A stretch of DNA of 64,000 nt from Arthrobacter sp. ZGTC131 (GTDB lineage: Bacteria; Actinomycetota; Actinomycetes; Actinomycetales; Micrococcaceae): positions 1 to 64,000 of the forward strand of contig NZ_PJIK01000012.1 of the NCBI RefSeq assembly GCF_002929275.1, written 5' to 3'. The position numbers and the translations under genes are program-made. This document shows positions 41,285-51,031 of the stretch, piece after piece; within the stretch, counting starts at the first letter, position 1, and the number at the start of each line of letters is the position of its first letter. The notes under the pieces were generated by a model. It saw nothing but the letters and a program-made list of their open reading frames with translations, did not search any database and had not been told where the DNA came from.

Positions 41285-42205
41285 CTATTTGACGGCGCCG
41301 AGGGAGAGGCCCTGGACGAGCTTGTCCTGGGCCGCGAAGCCGGCGAACAGCACCGGCAGGGAGATCACCACGGCGGCAGCGCAGACCTGGGCGAGGAAGA
41401 GGCCCTGGCCGGAGACGAAGCCGGTAAGGAACACGGGTGCGGTGCCCGCGACGACGCCGGTGAGGACCCGGGCCAGGAGCAGTTCGTTCCAGCTGAAGAT
41501 GAAGCAGATCAAGGCGGTGGCGGCGATGCCGGGCATGGCCACGGGGGCAATGACTTTGCGCAGGATGAGCATGAGATTGGCGCCGTCGATCTGTGCTGCT
41601 TCGAGCATTTCTTCAGGCACTTCGGCCAGGAAGGAGCGCATCATCCAGACCGCGATGGGCAGGTTCATGGAGGTGTACATCAGGATCAGGAACCAGATGT
41701 TGTCCAGTGCCCCGACGGTCCGGGCGAAGAGGTACAGGGGCAGGATCGCCGCGACCACGGGCATCATCTTGGTGGAGAGGAAGAAGAACATCACGTCGGT
41801 CCATTTCTTCACCGGCCTGATGGACAGTGCATACGCGGCCGGGAAGGCCAGGAGCAGCACGAGGACCGTGGACAGGATCGAGGCGGTGGCGGAGTTGATC
41901 AGCGACGGCCACGGGCTGACGCCGGAGGTTTCGCCGAAGAACTCCCGGTAGGCGTCCAGGGTCAGGTTCGCCGCGATGGACGGCGGGTTCGTTGCCGCGT
42001 CGGTTTCGGAGTGGAAAGAGGTGAGGATCATCCATAGGACCGGGACGGCGAAGAGCAGGGCGAGCAGCCAGGCCGCGATGCCGGCGGCGGTGTTGTTGCG
42101 GGTTGGGTCCATGCGTGCCTTGCCGCGGCGTGGAGTGCGGCCGGTGTTCAGGGCGGTGGGGCCCGGTGGTGTGCTCTGCGGTGCGGCGGGGGTGAGCGTG
42201 CTCAT
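41285..42205 (-). CDS. Sugar/polyol ABC transporter permease (MalG type)
   Basis: 306 residues. Six spans; the EAA loop that contacts the ATPase is in EEMLEAAQIDGANLMLILRK. MalG-type landmarks: PVLWMILTSFHSETD, YFLG-like periplasmic region, and NELLLARVLTGVVAGTAP near the end. It pairs with the MalF-type permease, whose 3' end overlaps its start by 4 bp. A basic, Pro-rich N-terminal tail (residues 1-35) precedes the first span. No ATPase gene is present. Confidence 0.9.
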   Translation of the reverse strand: MSTLTPAAPQSTPPGPTALNTGRTPRRGKARMDPTRNNTAAGIAAWLLALLFAVPVLWMILTSFHSETDAATNPPSIAANLTLDAYREFFGETSGVSPWPSLINSATASILSTVLVLLLAFPAAYALSIRPVKKWTDVMFFFLSTKMMPVVAAILPLYLFARTVGALDNIWFLILMYTSMNLPIAVWMMRSFLAEVPEEMLEAAQIDGANLMLILRKVIAPVAMPGIAATALICFIFSWNELLLARVLTGVVAGTAPVFLTGFVSGQGLFLAQVCAAAVVISLPVLFAGFAAQDKLVQGLSLGAVK

Positions 42206-43170
42206 CGTGCTGCCTCCTTCTTGAAGAGTGAAAAGACGGTGCGGAGTGCGAAGGTAGCCACGATGATGGTTCCGATGACCACCACGACGCCGGCGGCGGA
42301 CGCCAGGCCGTATTCGTTGGCGAAGTAGAACGTCTGGTAGATGGCGTAGGGCAGGTTAGCGGTGCCCAGTCCGCCAGCCGTGAGCGTGAATACGGCGTCG
42401 AAGTTCTGCACGATGTAGATCGCCCCGAGCAGTCCGCCCAACTCCAGGTACTGGCGCAGGTGCGGCAGGGTCAGGTGCCGGAAGATCGCCCAGGGTGTGG
42501 CGCCGTCCATTTGGGCAGCTTCCACGGTGTCCATGGGACGGGACTGCAGGCCCGCGAGCAGGATGAGCATCATAAACGGCGTCCACTGCCAAACCAAGGA
42601 GAGGATCACGGCCATCATCGGCGCCTGGGACAGCAGGTCCAACTGGGGCGCCGTGGCGCTGCCAAAGAGGGACCAGATCCAGGTAAGGATGCCGTTGATC
42701 AGCCCGTACGTTGGGTTGAGCAGTGCGTGCTTCCAGATCAGGGCCGCGGCCACGGGCACCACCAGGAACGGCGCAATCAGCAGCGTCCGCGCCAGTCCGC
42801 GGCCGATGAACTTCTTGTCCAGCAGCAGGGCCAGGCCGAGCCCGATGAGCAGGCTGATGAGCACTACAGAAACGGTGAGGAGGATGGTGGTGAAGATTGC
42901 CTGGCGCAGGTCCGGATCCGTGAGGACCGTGACATAGTTCTCCACGCCGGCGAAGGCCGTCTTATCGGGGCTGAGGCTGTTCCAGTTCATGAACGAGATG
43001 ATCAGCGTCACCACGAACGGAAGCTGGGTGACCAGGATGAGGAAGATCAGGGCCGGAAGCAGCGGTGCACGCCGTGCCCAGGCCAGGGCGCGTTCCCGCG
43101 ACCGGGTGTTTCTTGAAGGGGTGGCTGCGTGGTGTCCCGGGCGGGAGATGCGCGCCGTTGCGGTAGTCAT
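42202..43170 (-). CDS. Sugar/polyol ABC transporter permease (MalF type)
   Basis: 322 residues. Spans start at about 38; EAA loop PMDTVEAAQMDGATPWAIFR; MalF-type landmarks are FVVTLIISFMNWNSLSPDKT, FIGRGLARTLLIAPFLVVPV and FDAVFTLTAGGLGTANLPYA. It forms the heterodimeric channel with the downstream permease and receives substrate from the binding protein encoded just upstream (20-bp gap). Confidence 0.9.
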   Translation of the reverse strand: MTTATARISRPGHHAATPSRNTRSRERALAWARRAPLLPALIFLILVTQLPFVVTLIISFMNWNSLSPDKTAFAGVENYVTVLTDPDLRQAIFTTILLTVSVVLISLLIGLGLALLLDKKFIGRGLARTLLIAPFLVVPVAAALIWKHALLNPTYGLINGILTWIWSLFGSATAPQLDLLSQAPMMAVILSLVWQWTPFMMLILLAGLQSRPMDTVEAAQMDGATPWAIFRHLTLPHLRQYLELGGLLGAIYIVQNFDAVFTLTAGGLGTANLPYAIYQTFYFANEYGLASAAGVVVVIGTIIVATFALRTVFSLFKKEAAR

Positions 43171-43190
43171 GATGTTCTCCTGCGGTTCGG

Positions 43191-44543
43191 TTAGGGCTGC
43201 TTGTACTTCTTGGCGACTTTTTCTGCGGCTTCCTGGCCCTTGGCCAGCGCGTCAGCCACGGTGCCCTGGCCCGCGATGGCGGAGCTGACCCCCTGGGAGA
43301 CGTTGGTGCCCAGGGCGGCGAACTCGGGAATGCCCACAAACTGGATGCCGACGGCCGGGCGTTCCTGGGCGCCGGGATTTTTCGGGTCGGCGTTCTCAAT
43401 GGCGAAGCGTTCGGCTTCGAAGAACGGCGCCGCCTTCTGGAATTCGGCATTCTCGTAGGTGGAGATGCGCTTGCCGGAGGGAACCTTTGCCCAGCCGAGC
43501 TTGGAGGCCACGAGTTGCTCGTACTCCTTGGAACTGGCCCAAGCAACGAACTTCCCGGCAGCATCCTGCTTCTTTGAGGCGGCCTGCACAGCCCAGGACC
43601 AGGTCCACAACCAGCCAGAGGACTTGGTTTCCTTGACCGGCGCCTGGGCATAGCCGATCTTCCCCTTCACGGGGGAGTCCTCGGCTTCCAGGGCGCCGGC
43701 GGCGGACGTGGCGTCGTACCACATGGCCACTTTGCTCTGGCTCATGTTGTTCAGGCACTCTGTAAAGCCGGCCTGGGCGGCGCCTGCCTCGCCGTGCTCG
43801 CGGACCAGCTTGGTGTAGAACTCTGTGGCTGCCGTGAATTCCGGGGAGTTGACCTGCGCGTTCCAGTCCTTGTCGAACCAGGTTCCGCCGAAGGTGTTCA
43901 CCACGGTGGTCAGCGGCGCGAACACCTGGCCCCAGCCGGGCTGGCCGCGGAGGCAGATGCCCTTCATGCCCGGTGCCGCACCATCGACTTTGGCTGCGAT
44001 GTCCGCAACCTCATCCCAGGTGGGCTTGTCCGGCATGGTCAGGCCCTTGGCGTCCAGGATGTCCTTCCGGTACATCAGGAAGGAGGATTCGCCGTAGAAC
44101 GGTTCGCCGTAGAGCTTGCCGTCCTCGCCGGTAAGGGACGCGGTGTAGGCGGGCAGGATGTCGTCCTGGTCAAACTCGGGATCCGCAGCAACCTTGTCTA
44201 GCGGCGCGAGCCAGCCGTTGGCGGAATAGAACGGGATCTCGTAGTTGGACAGCGATGCGACGTCGTACTGGCCGGCCTGGCTGGAGAACTCCTGGCTGAT
44301 CTTGGCCCGGACGTCGTTCTCCGGCAGGATGGTGTAGTTGACCTTGATGCCGGTTTCCTTGGTGAAGTTATCCGCGGTGAGCCGCTGCAGGTCCTCCATC
44401 TGAGGGTTGTTCACCATCAGGACATTGATGCTGTTCGGGTTTCCGGCGGAATTGCCTCCGCCGGCACCTGCACAGGCCGAGGCACTCAGCGCGACGCACA
44501 AGGCGCCGGCGGCCAGGGTCGCAGCACGCATTCTTGGGCGCAT
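43191..44543 (-). CDS. Polyol/sugar ABC substrate-binding lipoprotein
   Basis: 450 residues, ATG with AAAGGAG upstream. Lipoprotein signal peptide ends at ALSASAC (Cys ~24). Type-II binding-protein fold of the maltose/sorbitol/mannitol group: NVLMVNNPQMEDLQRLTADN, DVASLSNYEIPFYSANGWLA, GESSFLMYRKDILDAKGLTM and WTWSWAVQAASKKQDAAGKF. The SmoE-type arrangement with a downstream polyol dehydrogenase and kinase points to sorbitol or mannitol, by inference. Confidence 0.88.
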   Translation of the reverse strand: MRPRMRAATLAAGALCVALSASACAGAGGGNSAGNPNSINVLMVNNPQMEDLQRLTADNFTKETGIKVNYTILPENDVRAKISQEFSSQAGQYDVASLSNYEIPFYSANGWLAPLDKVAADPEFDQDDILPAYTASLTGEDGKLYGEPFYGESSFLMYRKDILDAKGLTMPDKPTWDEVADIAAKVDGAAPGMKGICLRGQPGWGQVFAPLTTVVNTFGGTWFDKDWNAQVNSPEFTAATEFYTKLVREHGEAGAAQAGFTECLNNMSQSKVAMWYDATSAAGALEAEDSPVKGKIGYAQAPVKETKSSGWLWTWSWAVQAASKKQDAAGKFVAWASSKEYEQLVASKLGWAKVPSGKRISTYENAEFQKAAPFFEAERFAIENADPKNPGAQERPAVGIQFVGIPEFAALGTNVSQGVSSAIAGQGTVADALAKGQEAAEKVAKKYKQP

Positions 44544-44570
44544 TAAGGACTCCTTTGTTCTTCATGGGGT

Positions 44571-44585
44571 GTGCAGCCGCTGCAC
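44571..44585. promoter_or_regulatory. Hairpin/palindrome in the leader of the polyol operon
   Basis: GTGCAGC-C-GCTGCAC, a perfect 7-bp inverted repeat located 28 bp before the binding-protein start. Could be an operator or an RNA hairpin. A second palindrome with arms TAGGC/GCCTA lies at 44668-44682, midway to the AraC gene. Confidence 0.35.
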
Positions 44586-44815
44586 CTCAACTGCTGTGTC
44601 GAAGTACCGGACTGGAGCGGGGCATCAGATCGGAATTTCCAGGTGCCGCGCTTGTGTTCCTCAAGATTAGGCTTGTGGCCTACTGCACAACTAGCGTCCT
44701 GGTTGCCAGTTTCTGATACTAATTTTCCCCGGCAGTGTTCCGTGAAGCGCTAATCTAGAGGCAGGTGCCAGTGGTGCCGTCTATTTTTCATGATCCAGAC
44801 TCAGGGAGAACCCCC

Positions 44816-45739
44816 ATGACCGTGCCAGACGCGGACGGCGGCGCAGCAGCCCGCTTGGCCGAGCGCCTGCTCGGCATGCGCGCTAACCGTGAGGTCATCC
44901 CGGCCGACCCGCACCATTCAGTCCGTTGGCACGAGCATGACTATCCGAGTCCGCTGGCGCGCTGGAATTACCATCCCGAGTACGAGATCCACCTAATCCG
45001 GAAGGGCACCGGAAAATTCATTGTCGGAGACCACATCGGAACGTTCGAGGCGGGGCACGTGTCCCTCGTGGGATCGGGGCTCCCGCACGACTGGGTCAGC
45101 GACCTTGAGCCCGGAGAAGTGCTCGAGAAACGCGACGCCGTGATCCAGTTCGACGGCAAATGGATCCAGCAGTCCGCCTCGGTCATTCCCGAGATGGGCC
45201 AGGTCCAGCCCCTCCTCGAACAGTCCGCACGGGGAATTGAGTTCCTCGGACGCTCCGCCGCGACCGCAGCCAGGTCCATCGAAGCCATGGGATCAACCAC
45301 CGGGCTGGAACGGCTTCACCACCTCCTGGAACTCTTTGCGATCCTGACCCGCGCACCGCAGGAGGAACGCCGCTACCTTGCCGACGAATGGTTCAGGCCG
45401 CAACTGGACGGCCAAGCCGCAGCCGTGGTGGACATCGTCCTCGAGTACGTGTTCAGCAATCACGCCGGAACCGTCAAGATGTCAGAGGCGGCGGCACTGG
45501 TCGGGATGCCCGAGCCAACATTTTCGAAGTACTTCAAACGGGCCACCGGCCAGAACTTCAGCGACCTGGTGCGCAAACTCCGCCTGGCCCACGCACGGCG
45601 CCTGCTGGAGCGCAGCGACAAAGCCATTTCGGATATTTGCTACGAAGTGGGCTTCTCAAACCTGTCCAACTTCAACCGCCATTTCCTCAATGATGCGGGG
45701 GAAACCCCTCGGCACTACCGCCAACGGGTGCAGGGCTGA
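44816..45739 (+). CDS. AraC-family transcriptional regulator of the polyol operon
   Basis: 307 residues from ATG (MTVPDADGG) with AGGGAG upstream. Cupin-type sensor domain in the first half (WNYHPEYEIHLIRKGTGKFI); C-terminal double helix-turn-helix (LVGMPEPTFSKYFKRATGQN then ISDICYEVGFSNLSNFNRHF). Divergent from the polyol operon with a 270-bp shared region, the classic layout of an AraC activator. Polyol-responsive activation is inferred. Confidence 0.9.
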   Translation: MTVPDADGGAAARLAERLLGMRANREVIPADPHHSVRWHEHDYPSPLARWNYHPEYEIHLIRKGTGKFIVGDHIGTFEAGHVSLVGSGLPHDWVSDLEPGEVLEKRDAVIQFDGKWIQQSASVIPEMGQVQPLLEQSARGIEFLGRSAATAARSIEAMGSTTGLERLHHLLELFAILTRAPQEERRYLADEWFRPQLDGQAAAVVDIVLEYVFSNHAGTVKMSEAAALVGMPEPTFSKYFKRATGQNFSDLVRKLRLAHARRLLERSDKAISDICYEVGFSNLSNFNRHFLNDAGETPRHYRQRVQG

Positions 45740-45764
45740 CCTCCACTTCCGTCCGCACCGGCTC

Positions 45765-47186
45765 TCACCGAAGCTGCCCGCCGGCGACCGCGCGGTAGCG
45801 CGCGAGCACGTTGGGGGTAGGGTCGGCGGTGACGACGGCGGTCCTTGCGGTCTGCCACTCGGGGAAGAAACCCAGAAGCACGCCAGCCGCCTGCCGGGCC
45901 GCGCCGTCGGCCACGTACTCGCCGGGCTCCGGCACCACGACGGGCAGGCCGAAGATGGCCGCCGCCACCTGTTGCACGGCTTCGGACCGCGCGCCGCCGC
46001 CAACGAGGATGATCCGCCCCGCCGAAACGCCCAGGTCCGTGAGCGCCTTCAGCCCGTCCGCGAGGGAACAGACAATTCCCTCGACGGCGGCGCGGGCCAG
46101 GTTTTCCGGCGTGAAGTTTTGCAGCGTCATGCCGTGCAGCGAGCCCGTTGCGTCCGGGAGATTGGGGGTCCGCTCGCCCTCGAAGTAGGGAACGAACGCC
46201 AGGCCGCCGGCGCCCGGGCTTGCCGAAAGCGCGAGCTCCGAGAGCCGTGGCAGTCCCACCGACAGCAAAGCGGCGGTCGCGTCCAGCACCCGGGAGGCGT
46301 TGAGTGTGCAGACCAAGGGCAGGTAGTGCCCCGTTGCATCAGCGAAACCCGCAACAAGGCCGAGGGGATCAGCCGTGGGCCTGTCCGCGACGGCGAAGAC
46401 CGTGCCGGAAGTTCCGATGGACACCACGACGTCGCCCACACCGGCGGCGACGCCCAGCGCCGCTCCGGCGTTGTCCCCGGCGCCGGGGCCGATCAATGCG
46501 CCCCCGGGCGTGGTCAAGCCGCTGGCAAGCGGCGCGAGGACGGCAGGCAGGACGGGGATGTGCCCCAGCGTGCTTTCCAGCACCTCGGGGAGGTAGGCGC
46601 CCGTAGCGGGCGACCAATAACCCGTTCCGGAAGCATCCGAGCGGTCCGTCCGCAGCGCGGCAAGTCCCTCGGTGCCGCTTCCGGGTCCGAACCCGGCCAG
46701 CCGCCAGCTGAGCCAGTCGTGCGGGAGGCAGACGGCGGCCGTGCGGGCTGCGTTGTCCGGTTCGTTCTCGGCCAGCCAGCGCAGCTTGGTGGCCGTGATT
46801 GAAGCGACGGGCACTGTGCCGGTGGTCCTGGCCCAATGGAGCCGGCCGTCGTCGTCACTGCCCCGTCCGGCTTCCTTGATCAGGGCCGCTGCGGCCGGGG
46901 CGGAACGCGTGTCATTCCACAGCAGGGCGGGGCGGACTACCTCGCCGGACGCGTCCAGGCAGACCATCCCGTGCTGCTGGCCGCCCACCGATACCGCGGC
47001 GACGCCGTCGAGGCCTCCGGCCATGGCGATCGCGTCCTGAAGGGCCTCCCACCAGGCGTCGGGGTGCACCTCGGAGCCCGCCGGGTGCCGGGCGGACCCG
47101 TGGCGCACCAGCGCCCCGGTCTCGGCGTCACGGATGACGACCTTGCAGGATTGGGTGGAACTGTCGATTCCGGCGACCAGGGGCAT
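45765..47186 (-). CDS. xylB: Xylulokinase
   Basis: 473 residues from ATG ([13 protein letters not shown]). FGGY kinase landmarks: [38 protein letters not shown] with the xylulokinase His-Gly-Met, [20 protein letters not shown], and the second signature [18 protein letters not shown] with the GGGARS nucleotide loop later. It phosphorylates D-xylulose with ATP. It follows xylA by 97 bp on the same strand. Length matches the family. Confidence 0.94.
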   Translation of the reverse strand: MPLVAGIDSSTQSCKVVIRDAETGALVRHGSARHPAGSEVHPDAWWEALQDAIAMAGGLDGVAAVSVGGQQHGMVCLDASGEVVRPALLWNDTRSAPAAAALIKEAGRGSDDDGRLHWARTTGTVPVASITATKLRWLAENEPDNAARTAAVCLPHDWLSWRLAGFGPGSGTEGLAALRTDRSDASGTGYWSPATGAYLPEVLESTLGHIPVLPAVLAPLASGLTTPGGALIGPGAGDNAGAALGVAAGVGDVVVSIGTSGTVFAVADRPTADPLGLVAGFADATGHYLPLVCTLNASRVLDATAALLSVGLPRLSELALSASPGAGGLAFVPYFEGERTPNLPDATGSLHGMTLQNFTPENLARAAVEGIVCSLADGLKALTDLGVSAGRIILVGGGARSEAVQQVAAAIFGLPVVVPEPGEYVADGAARQAAGVLLGFFPEWQTARTAVVTADPTPNVLARYRAVAGGQLR

Positions 47187-47283
47187 GGGGGCTGTTCTTT
47201 TCAGTCGGGGCCCCTGCCGGGGCGAGAGGCTGGTACTGCCGGGCCCGGCGGAGCGGACCCGGCAGCGGTTCAGGATTCCAGTA

Positions 47284-48471
47284 TCAGCGGGCGCTGAGCA
47301 GGTGCTCGATGGCGAGCTGGTTGAGCCGGACGAAAGCGAACGAGCGCTCGGCGGCCTTGTCGGCGTCGAAATCCTCGAAGGCGGACGCGTCAGCCAGCAG
47401 ATCCGCGGTGGTCTCACCGGCGTTGAGCGTCGGCTCGGCGAGCTCGGGAATGCCCGATGTCTTCATGGCTTCCTGGACGTCGGGGTCGGCGCGGAAGGAC
47501 AGGGCGCGTTCCTTCAGCAGCAGGTACATGGCCATGTTGGCCTTGGCGGATTCCCACACGCCGTCGTAGCCGTCCGTGCGCGAGGGCTTGTAGTCGAAGT
47601 GGCGCGGGCCGTCATACTTCGGGCCGCCGTTCGGGAAGCCGTTTTCGAGCAGGTCCACGGTGAAGAAGGCGCTGGTGAGATCGCCGTGGCCAAACACCAG
47701 GTCCTGGTCGTACTTGATGCCGCGCTGACCGTTGAGGTCGATGTGGAACAGCTTGCCCGCCCACAGCGCCTGCGCGATGCCGTGGGTGAAGTTCAGGCCG
47801 GCCATCTGTTCGTGGCCGGTCTCCGGGTTCAGGCCGACGATGTCACCGTGCTCGAGCTGGGCAATGAAGGCCAGGCCATGGCCCACCGTGGGCAGGAAGA
47901 TATCGCCGCGCGGCTCGTTGGGCTTCGGCTCAAGGGCAATCCGCATGCCGTAGCCCTTGTCCTTGATGTAGGCCGCGGCAGTATCCACGCCCTCCTTCAT
48001 GCGGTCCAGCGCGGCCGCGAGGTCCTTGGACCCGTCGTATTCGCTGCCTTCGCGCCCGCCCCACATGACGAAGGTTTCCGCGCCCAGTTCAGCGGCGAGA
48101 TCAATGTTGCGCAGGACCTTGGCAAGGGCGAAGCGCCGGATGGACCGGTCGTTGGAGGTGAAGCCGCCGTCCTTGAACACCGGGTGGCTGAACAGGTTGG
48201 TGGTCACCATGGGGGTCTTCAGGCCGGTCTCGGCCAGGGCTGCCTTGAAGTTCTTCAGGATCAGTTCGCGCTCGGAGGACGTGGCATCGAACGGGACCAG
48301 GTCGTTGTCGTGGAAGGTGATGCCGTAGGCGCCCATTTCGCTCAGCCTGTGGACGGCCTCCACCGGATCCAGGGCGGAGCGCGTGGGCTCGCCGAAGGGG
48401 TCATTGCCGGTCCAGCCGACAGTCCACAGGCCGAAGGTAAAGCGGTCTTCCGGGGTTGGCGTAACAGCCAT
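47284..48471 (-). CDS. xylA: Xylose isomerase
   Basis: 395 residues from ATG ([11 protein letters not shown]). TIM-barrel class I enzyme: [33 protein letters not shown] with the catalytic His, [34 protein letters not shown] (metal-binding Glu), [16 protein letters not shown] and [10 protein letters not shown]. It interconverts D-xylose and D-xylulose with two divalent metals. Promoter and operators lie in the 153-bp region shared with the divergent ROK repressor. Confidence 0.96.
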   Translation of the reverse strand: MAVTPTPEDRFTFGLWTVGWTGNDPFGEPTRSALDPVEAVHRLSEMGAYGITFHDNDLVPFDATSSERELILKNFKAALAETGLKTPMVTTNLFSHPVFKDGGFTSNDRSIRRFALAKVLRNIDLAAELGAETFVMWGGREGSEYDGSKDLAAALDRMKEGVDTAAAYIKDKGYGMRIALEPKPNEPRGDIFLPTVGHGLAFIAQLEHGDIVGLNPETGHEQMAGLNFTHGIAQALWAGKLFHIDLNGQRGIKYDQDLVFGHGDLTSAFFTVDLLENGFPNGGPKYDGPRHFDYKPSRTDGYDGVWESAKANMAMYLLLKERALSFRADPDVQEAMKTSGIPELAEPTLNAGETTADLLADASAFEDFDADKAAERSFAFVRLNQLAIEHLLSAR

Positions 48472-48502
48472 AGTGAGCACCTCATTGGGCTAGCAGGAGT
48501 GT

Positions 48503-48517
48503 GTTTCTGAAAGAAAC
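48503..48517. promoter_or_regulatory. Palindrome downstream of the xylA start point
   Basis: GTTTCT-GAA-AGAAAC, a 6-3-6 palindrome located between the xylA promoter and gene, so it can block the transcript. Candidate operator for the ROK repressor. Confidence 0.5.
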
Positions 48518-48536
48518 GAATTAGTATGGAATCTGA

Positions 48537-48566
48537 ACTATATGGCTTGTGATGAACTTGGGTCAA
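48537..48566 (-). promoter_or_regulatory. Predicted xylA promoter
   Basis: On the minus strand TTGACC (complement of 48561-48566) and TATAGT (complement of 48537-48542) are separated by 18 bp, a good sigma-70-type pair. It lies between the two candidate operators, about 66 bp upstream of the xylA start. Confidence 0.6.
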
Positions 48567-48568
48567 CA

Positions 48569-48592
48569 GTTTTTGGTACTGTGCCGAAAAAC
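48569..48592. promoter_or_regulatory. A/T-armed inverted repeat, probable ROK operator
   Basis: Arms GTTTTT and AAAAAC flank a G/C-rich centre, the A/T-tract architecture bound by ROK repressors such as NagC, Mlc and XylR. It adjoins the xylA -35 and is 33 bp from the repressor start. Confidence 0.5.
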
Positions 48593-48624
48593 AGCAGAAG
48601 GGCAGGACATGCGCGGGGTAGACA

Positions 48625-49815
48625 GTGCAGGCTGAGGCTCCCGGCCGGGTGCAGGATGTGCGGCGGCAGAACCTGGCCGTGGCATTGGGCGCCATCCAGC
48701 GGACGGAACGCTCCACCCGCGCCGAGATCGCCGCGCGCACGGGCCTGACCAAGGCGTCCGTCTCGAGCCTCGTCGCCGGACTGCTGGAAACCGGACTGGT
48801 CGAGGAAGTAGGCGTAACCCGCGACGGCGAACGCGGCCGGCCCGGCAGCGGGCTCGTGCTCAACCGGCAGCGGGGGGCGCTGGGCGCGGAGGTCAACGTG
48901 GACTACCTGGCCGCCGGCGTCGTGGACCTGCTCGGCGAAGTCCGCGTTCAGGAAGTGGTTGAGCGGCCCCCGGGCGGCAGTCCTGAAAAGATACTCGGGG
49001 AGCTCCGGGCGCTGGCCCGGCGGGTCACCACGGCAGCAGATGCCGACGGGATGGTGCTGCTGGGCGGCGGGTTGGCGGTGCCCGGGCTGGTGGATCCGGC
49101 CCGCGGACTCGTCCTGACCGCACCCAACCTCGGCTGGCGAAACGCCGCAATGGCGCAGCAACTCGAAGCGCTGCTCCCCGGGGCACCGCTCGGCGTCGTC
49201 CTGTCGAACGAGGCCAACAGCGCCGCCCTGGCCGAACTCTGGTACGGCCACGGTTCCTCGTTCCGGGACTACCTCTACGTCTCGGGTGAAGTCGGCGTGG
49301 GCGGCGGACTCATCCTCGGGTCCGAGCTCTTCGCGGGCCCCAGCGGACATGCCGGTGAGGTGGGGCACCTGGTGGTCCAGCCCGATGGCCCGCAGTGCAG
49401 CTGCGGTGGCCGCGGATGCCTGGAGACGGTGGCCGGGCAGCACGCGATTTGCTCCGCCGCGGGCATCGACGGCACGTCGACTGCCGACCGGATGGCCGCG
49501 TTGTTGCGTGCCCTCGACGCCGGCTCACCGGAGGCGGCCCGGGCCGTGGAAACGGCGGGCCTCTATCTGGGCGTGGCACTCGCGTCCGCCGCCCGCATGG
49601 TCAACGTGTCCGCAGTGATCCTGGGCGGGCACTTCGCCGCCCTGCAGAAGTGGATCGGGCCGAGCTTGCTGCGGAGCCTCGGCAGCTACGCCCCCGGCGT
49701 AGTTCCCGCGGACGGCGTCGCCTTCTCCGACCTCGGGCAGACGGCGGCGCTGCGGGGAGCGGCGGGAAGCCGACTGCGCGAGGTATTTGCCAGTCCGCAT
49801 GACCTGCTGAACTGA
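48625..49815 (+). CDS. xylR: ROK-family xylose-operon repressor (XylR)
   Basis: 396 residues from GTG. N-terminal helix-turn-helix (STRAEIAARTGLTKASVSSL) and the ROK sugar-sensing domain: GGGLAVPGLVDPARGLVLTA, SNEANSAALAELWYGHGSSF, VSGEVGVGGGLILGSELFAG and the zinc-binding CSCGGRGCLET. Divergent from xylA-xylB with operator-like repeats between, so it probably represses them and is relieved by xylose. Confidence 0.9.
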   Translation: MQAEAPGRVQDVRRQNLAVALGAIQRTERSTRAEIAARTGLTKASVSSLVAGLLETGLVEEVGVTRDGERGRPGSGLVLNRQRGALGAEVNVDYLAAGVVDLLGEVRVQEVVERPPGGSPEKILGELRALARRVTTAADADGMVLLGGGLAVPGLVDPARGLVLTAPNLGWRNAAMAQQLEALLPGAPLGVVLSNEANSAALAELWYGHGSSFRDYLYVSGEVGVGGGLILGSELFAGPSGHAGEVGHLVVQPDGPQCSCGGRGCLETVAGQHAICSAAGIDGTSTADRMAALLRALDAGSPEAARAVETAGLYLGVALASAARMVNVSAVILGGHFAALQKWIGPSLLRSLGSYAPGVVPADGVAFSDLGQTAALRGAAGSRLREVFASPHDLLN

Positions 49816-49833
49816 CCGGTCAGGGCGGAGCCG

Positions 49834-50868
49834 TCAGCGGGGAGGAGCAGTCGACTCGCGGACCACAAGGTGGGTGGCCAATTCCACGCGGCGGGAGTCC
49901 AGCAGCTCACCCCGGGCCTGCCTTAGCACGAAGCGCAGCGCAGCCCGCCCCATCTCCTGCAGGGGCTGCGCCACGGAAGTCAGTGCGGGCACCGCCTCCT
50001 CGGCCTGGAACGTTCCGTCGAAGCCCGCGAGGCTCAGATCCTCAGGAATGCGGATGCGCTGCCGGCGGGCCTCGGCAAGCACGCCCAAGGCAATGCTGTC
50101 ACTCGCTGCAAAGATCGCTGTAGGACGTTCATCCAGTGCCAGCAGCGTCCGCAGGCCCGTTACGCCATGCTCCGAACGGAATACGCCCGGGATGATGTAT
50201 TCGTCATTCACCGTCACGCCGCTCGCCATCAGCGCGGCCATGTAGCCGTGCAGGCGGGCCTGGCTGCACTCGGCTTCCGAGGGGCCACCCAGGTAGGCGA
50301 TCCGGCGATGCCCAAGTTCCAGCAGGTGGGCGGTGGCGGACTTTCCGCCCGCCCAATTGCTCGCCCCGACGCTCACCACATCGCCCGGCGGCGGGTTGAG
50401 CGGATCGATGACGACGACGGGAATGTGCCGCCGGTAGAACGCGTCCAGCTGCGCCTCCCCAAAAGCAGAAGTCACAACGATCAGGCCCACGCGGCCTTCG
50501 TCCAGGATGCGCTGGGCACGCCGCTCGGGGGTCAGGTGTGATGCCGACTGCTGCTTGGTGACGTTCAACAAGACCTGGACATCCTCGGCGGCGGCGTGTT
50601 CCATCACGCCATTGAGGACCTCCACGGCGTAGGCGGAATTGAGGGAATCGAACACCACTTCCACGGTTGGGGTCCGGCCCTCCGCCGTCTTGCGCTGCAG
50701 GGGAGACTGGTATCCCGTCACCTCAAGCGCAGCCAGGACCCTGGCCCGCGTGCCGGCCGCAACGTCTTCCCGCCCGTTGATGACTTTGGAGACGGTGGGA
50801 GACGAGACTCCGGCTTCCCGCGCGACGGCAGCAAGCGTAGGCCTGCCTGCACCCTGAATTGTTGACAC
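49834..50868 (-). CDS. LacI-family regulator of the adjacent glycoside-uptake operon
   Basis: 344 residues. N-terminal helix-turn-helix (PTLAAVAREAGVSSPTVSKV with hinge helix) and a periplasmic-binding-like sensor domain: TVEVVFDSLNSAYAVEVLNG, VVVIDPLNPPPGD, HRRIAYLGGPSEAECSQARL, then AIFAASDSIALGVL and LAGFDGTFQAEE. Divergent from the binding-protein gene. Two copies of a shared 15-bp motif lie in the intergenic region and are likely operators. Confidence 0.92.
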   Translation of the reverse strand: MSTIQGAGRPTLAAVAREAGVSSPTVSKVINGREDVAAGTRARVLAALEVTGYQSPLQRKTAEGRTPTVEVVFDSLNSAYAVEVLNGVMEHAAAEDVQVLLNVTKQQSASHLTPERRAQRILDEGRVGLIVVTSAFGEAQLDAFYRRHIPVVVIDPLNPPPGDVVSVGASNWAGGKSATAHLLELGHRRIAYLGGPSEAECSQARLHGYMAALMASGVTVNDEYIIPGVFRSEHGVTGLRTLLALDERPTAIFAASDSIALGVLAEARRQRIRIPEDLSLAGFDGTFQAEEAVPALTSVAQPLQEMGRAALRFVLRQARGELLDSRRVELATHLVVRESTAPPR

Positions 50869-50883
50869 AAGAACTCCCAGAAG

Positions 50884-50898
50884 TTTCGAAAAGTTTCG
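50884..50898 (-). promoter_or_regulatory. Candidate LacI operator A
   Basis: The minus strand reads CGAAACTTTTCGAAA, sharing all but one base with site B (CGAAAGTTTTCGAAA at 51032-51046). It lies 15 bp upstream of the LacI start codon. Confidence 0.55.
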
Positions 50899-50977
50899 AT
50901 GGCAACAGTTTGTCCCGCGCCTCCCCCTAGGTCAACCATCCAATAGTAAACGTTCTAAACTTTTTTCCGTTTGCGTC

Positions 50978-51007
50978 TTGACCGGTGATCTGCATCACGG
51001 CTACTTT
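50978..51007 (+). promoter_or_regulatory. Predicted promoter of the binding-protein operon
   Basis: TTGACC (50978-50983) and TACTTT (51002-51007), 18 bp apart, precede the ABC operon. The candidate operator B at 51032-51046 lies about 25 bp downstream, where a bound repressor would block elongation. Confidence 0.45.
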
Positions 51008-51031
51008 GGGTTGCACGAGCCGCAGGTTTTA

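Noticed and set aside
45378-46802. 474-codon plus-strand frame overlapping AraC and xylB
   Set aside because: Crosses two genes in wrong frames; no motif.
47134-48510. 458-codon plus-strand frame opposite xylA
   Set aside because: Antisense of a clear xylose isomerase.
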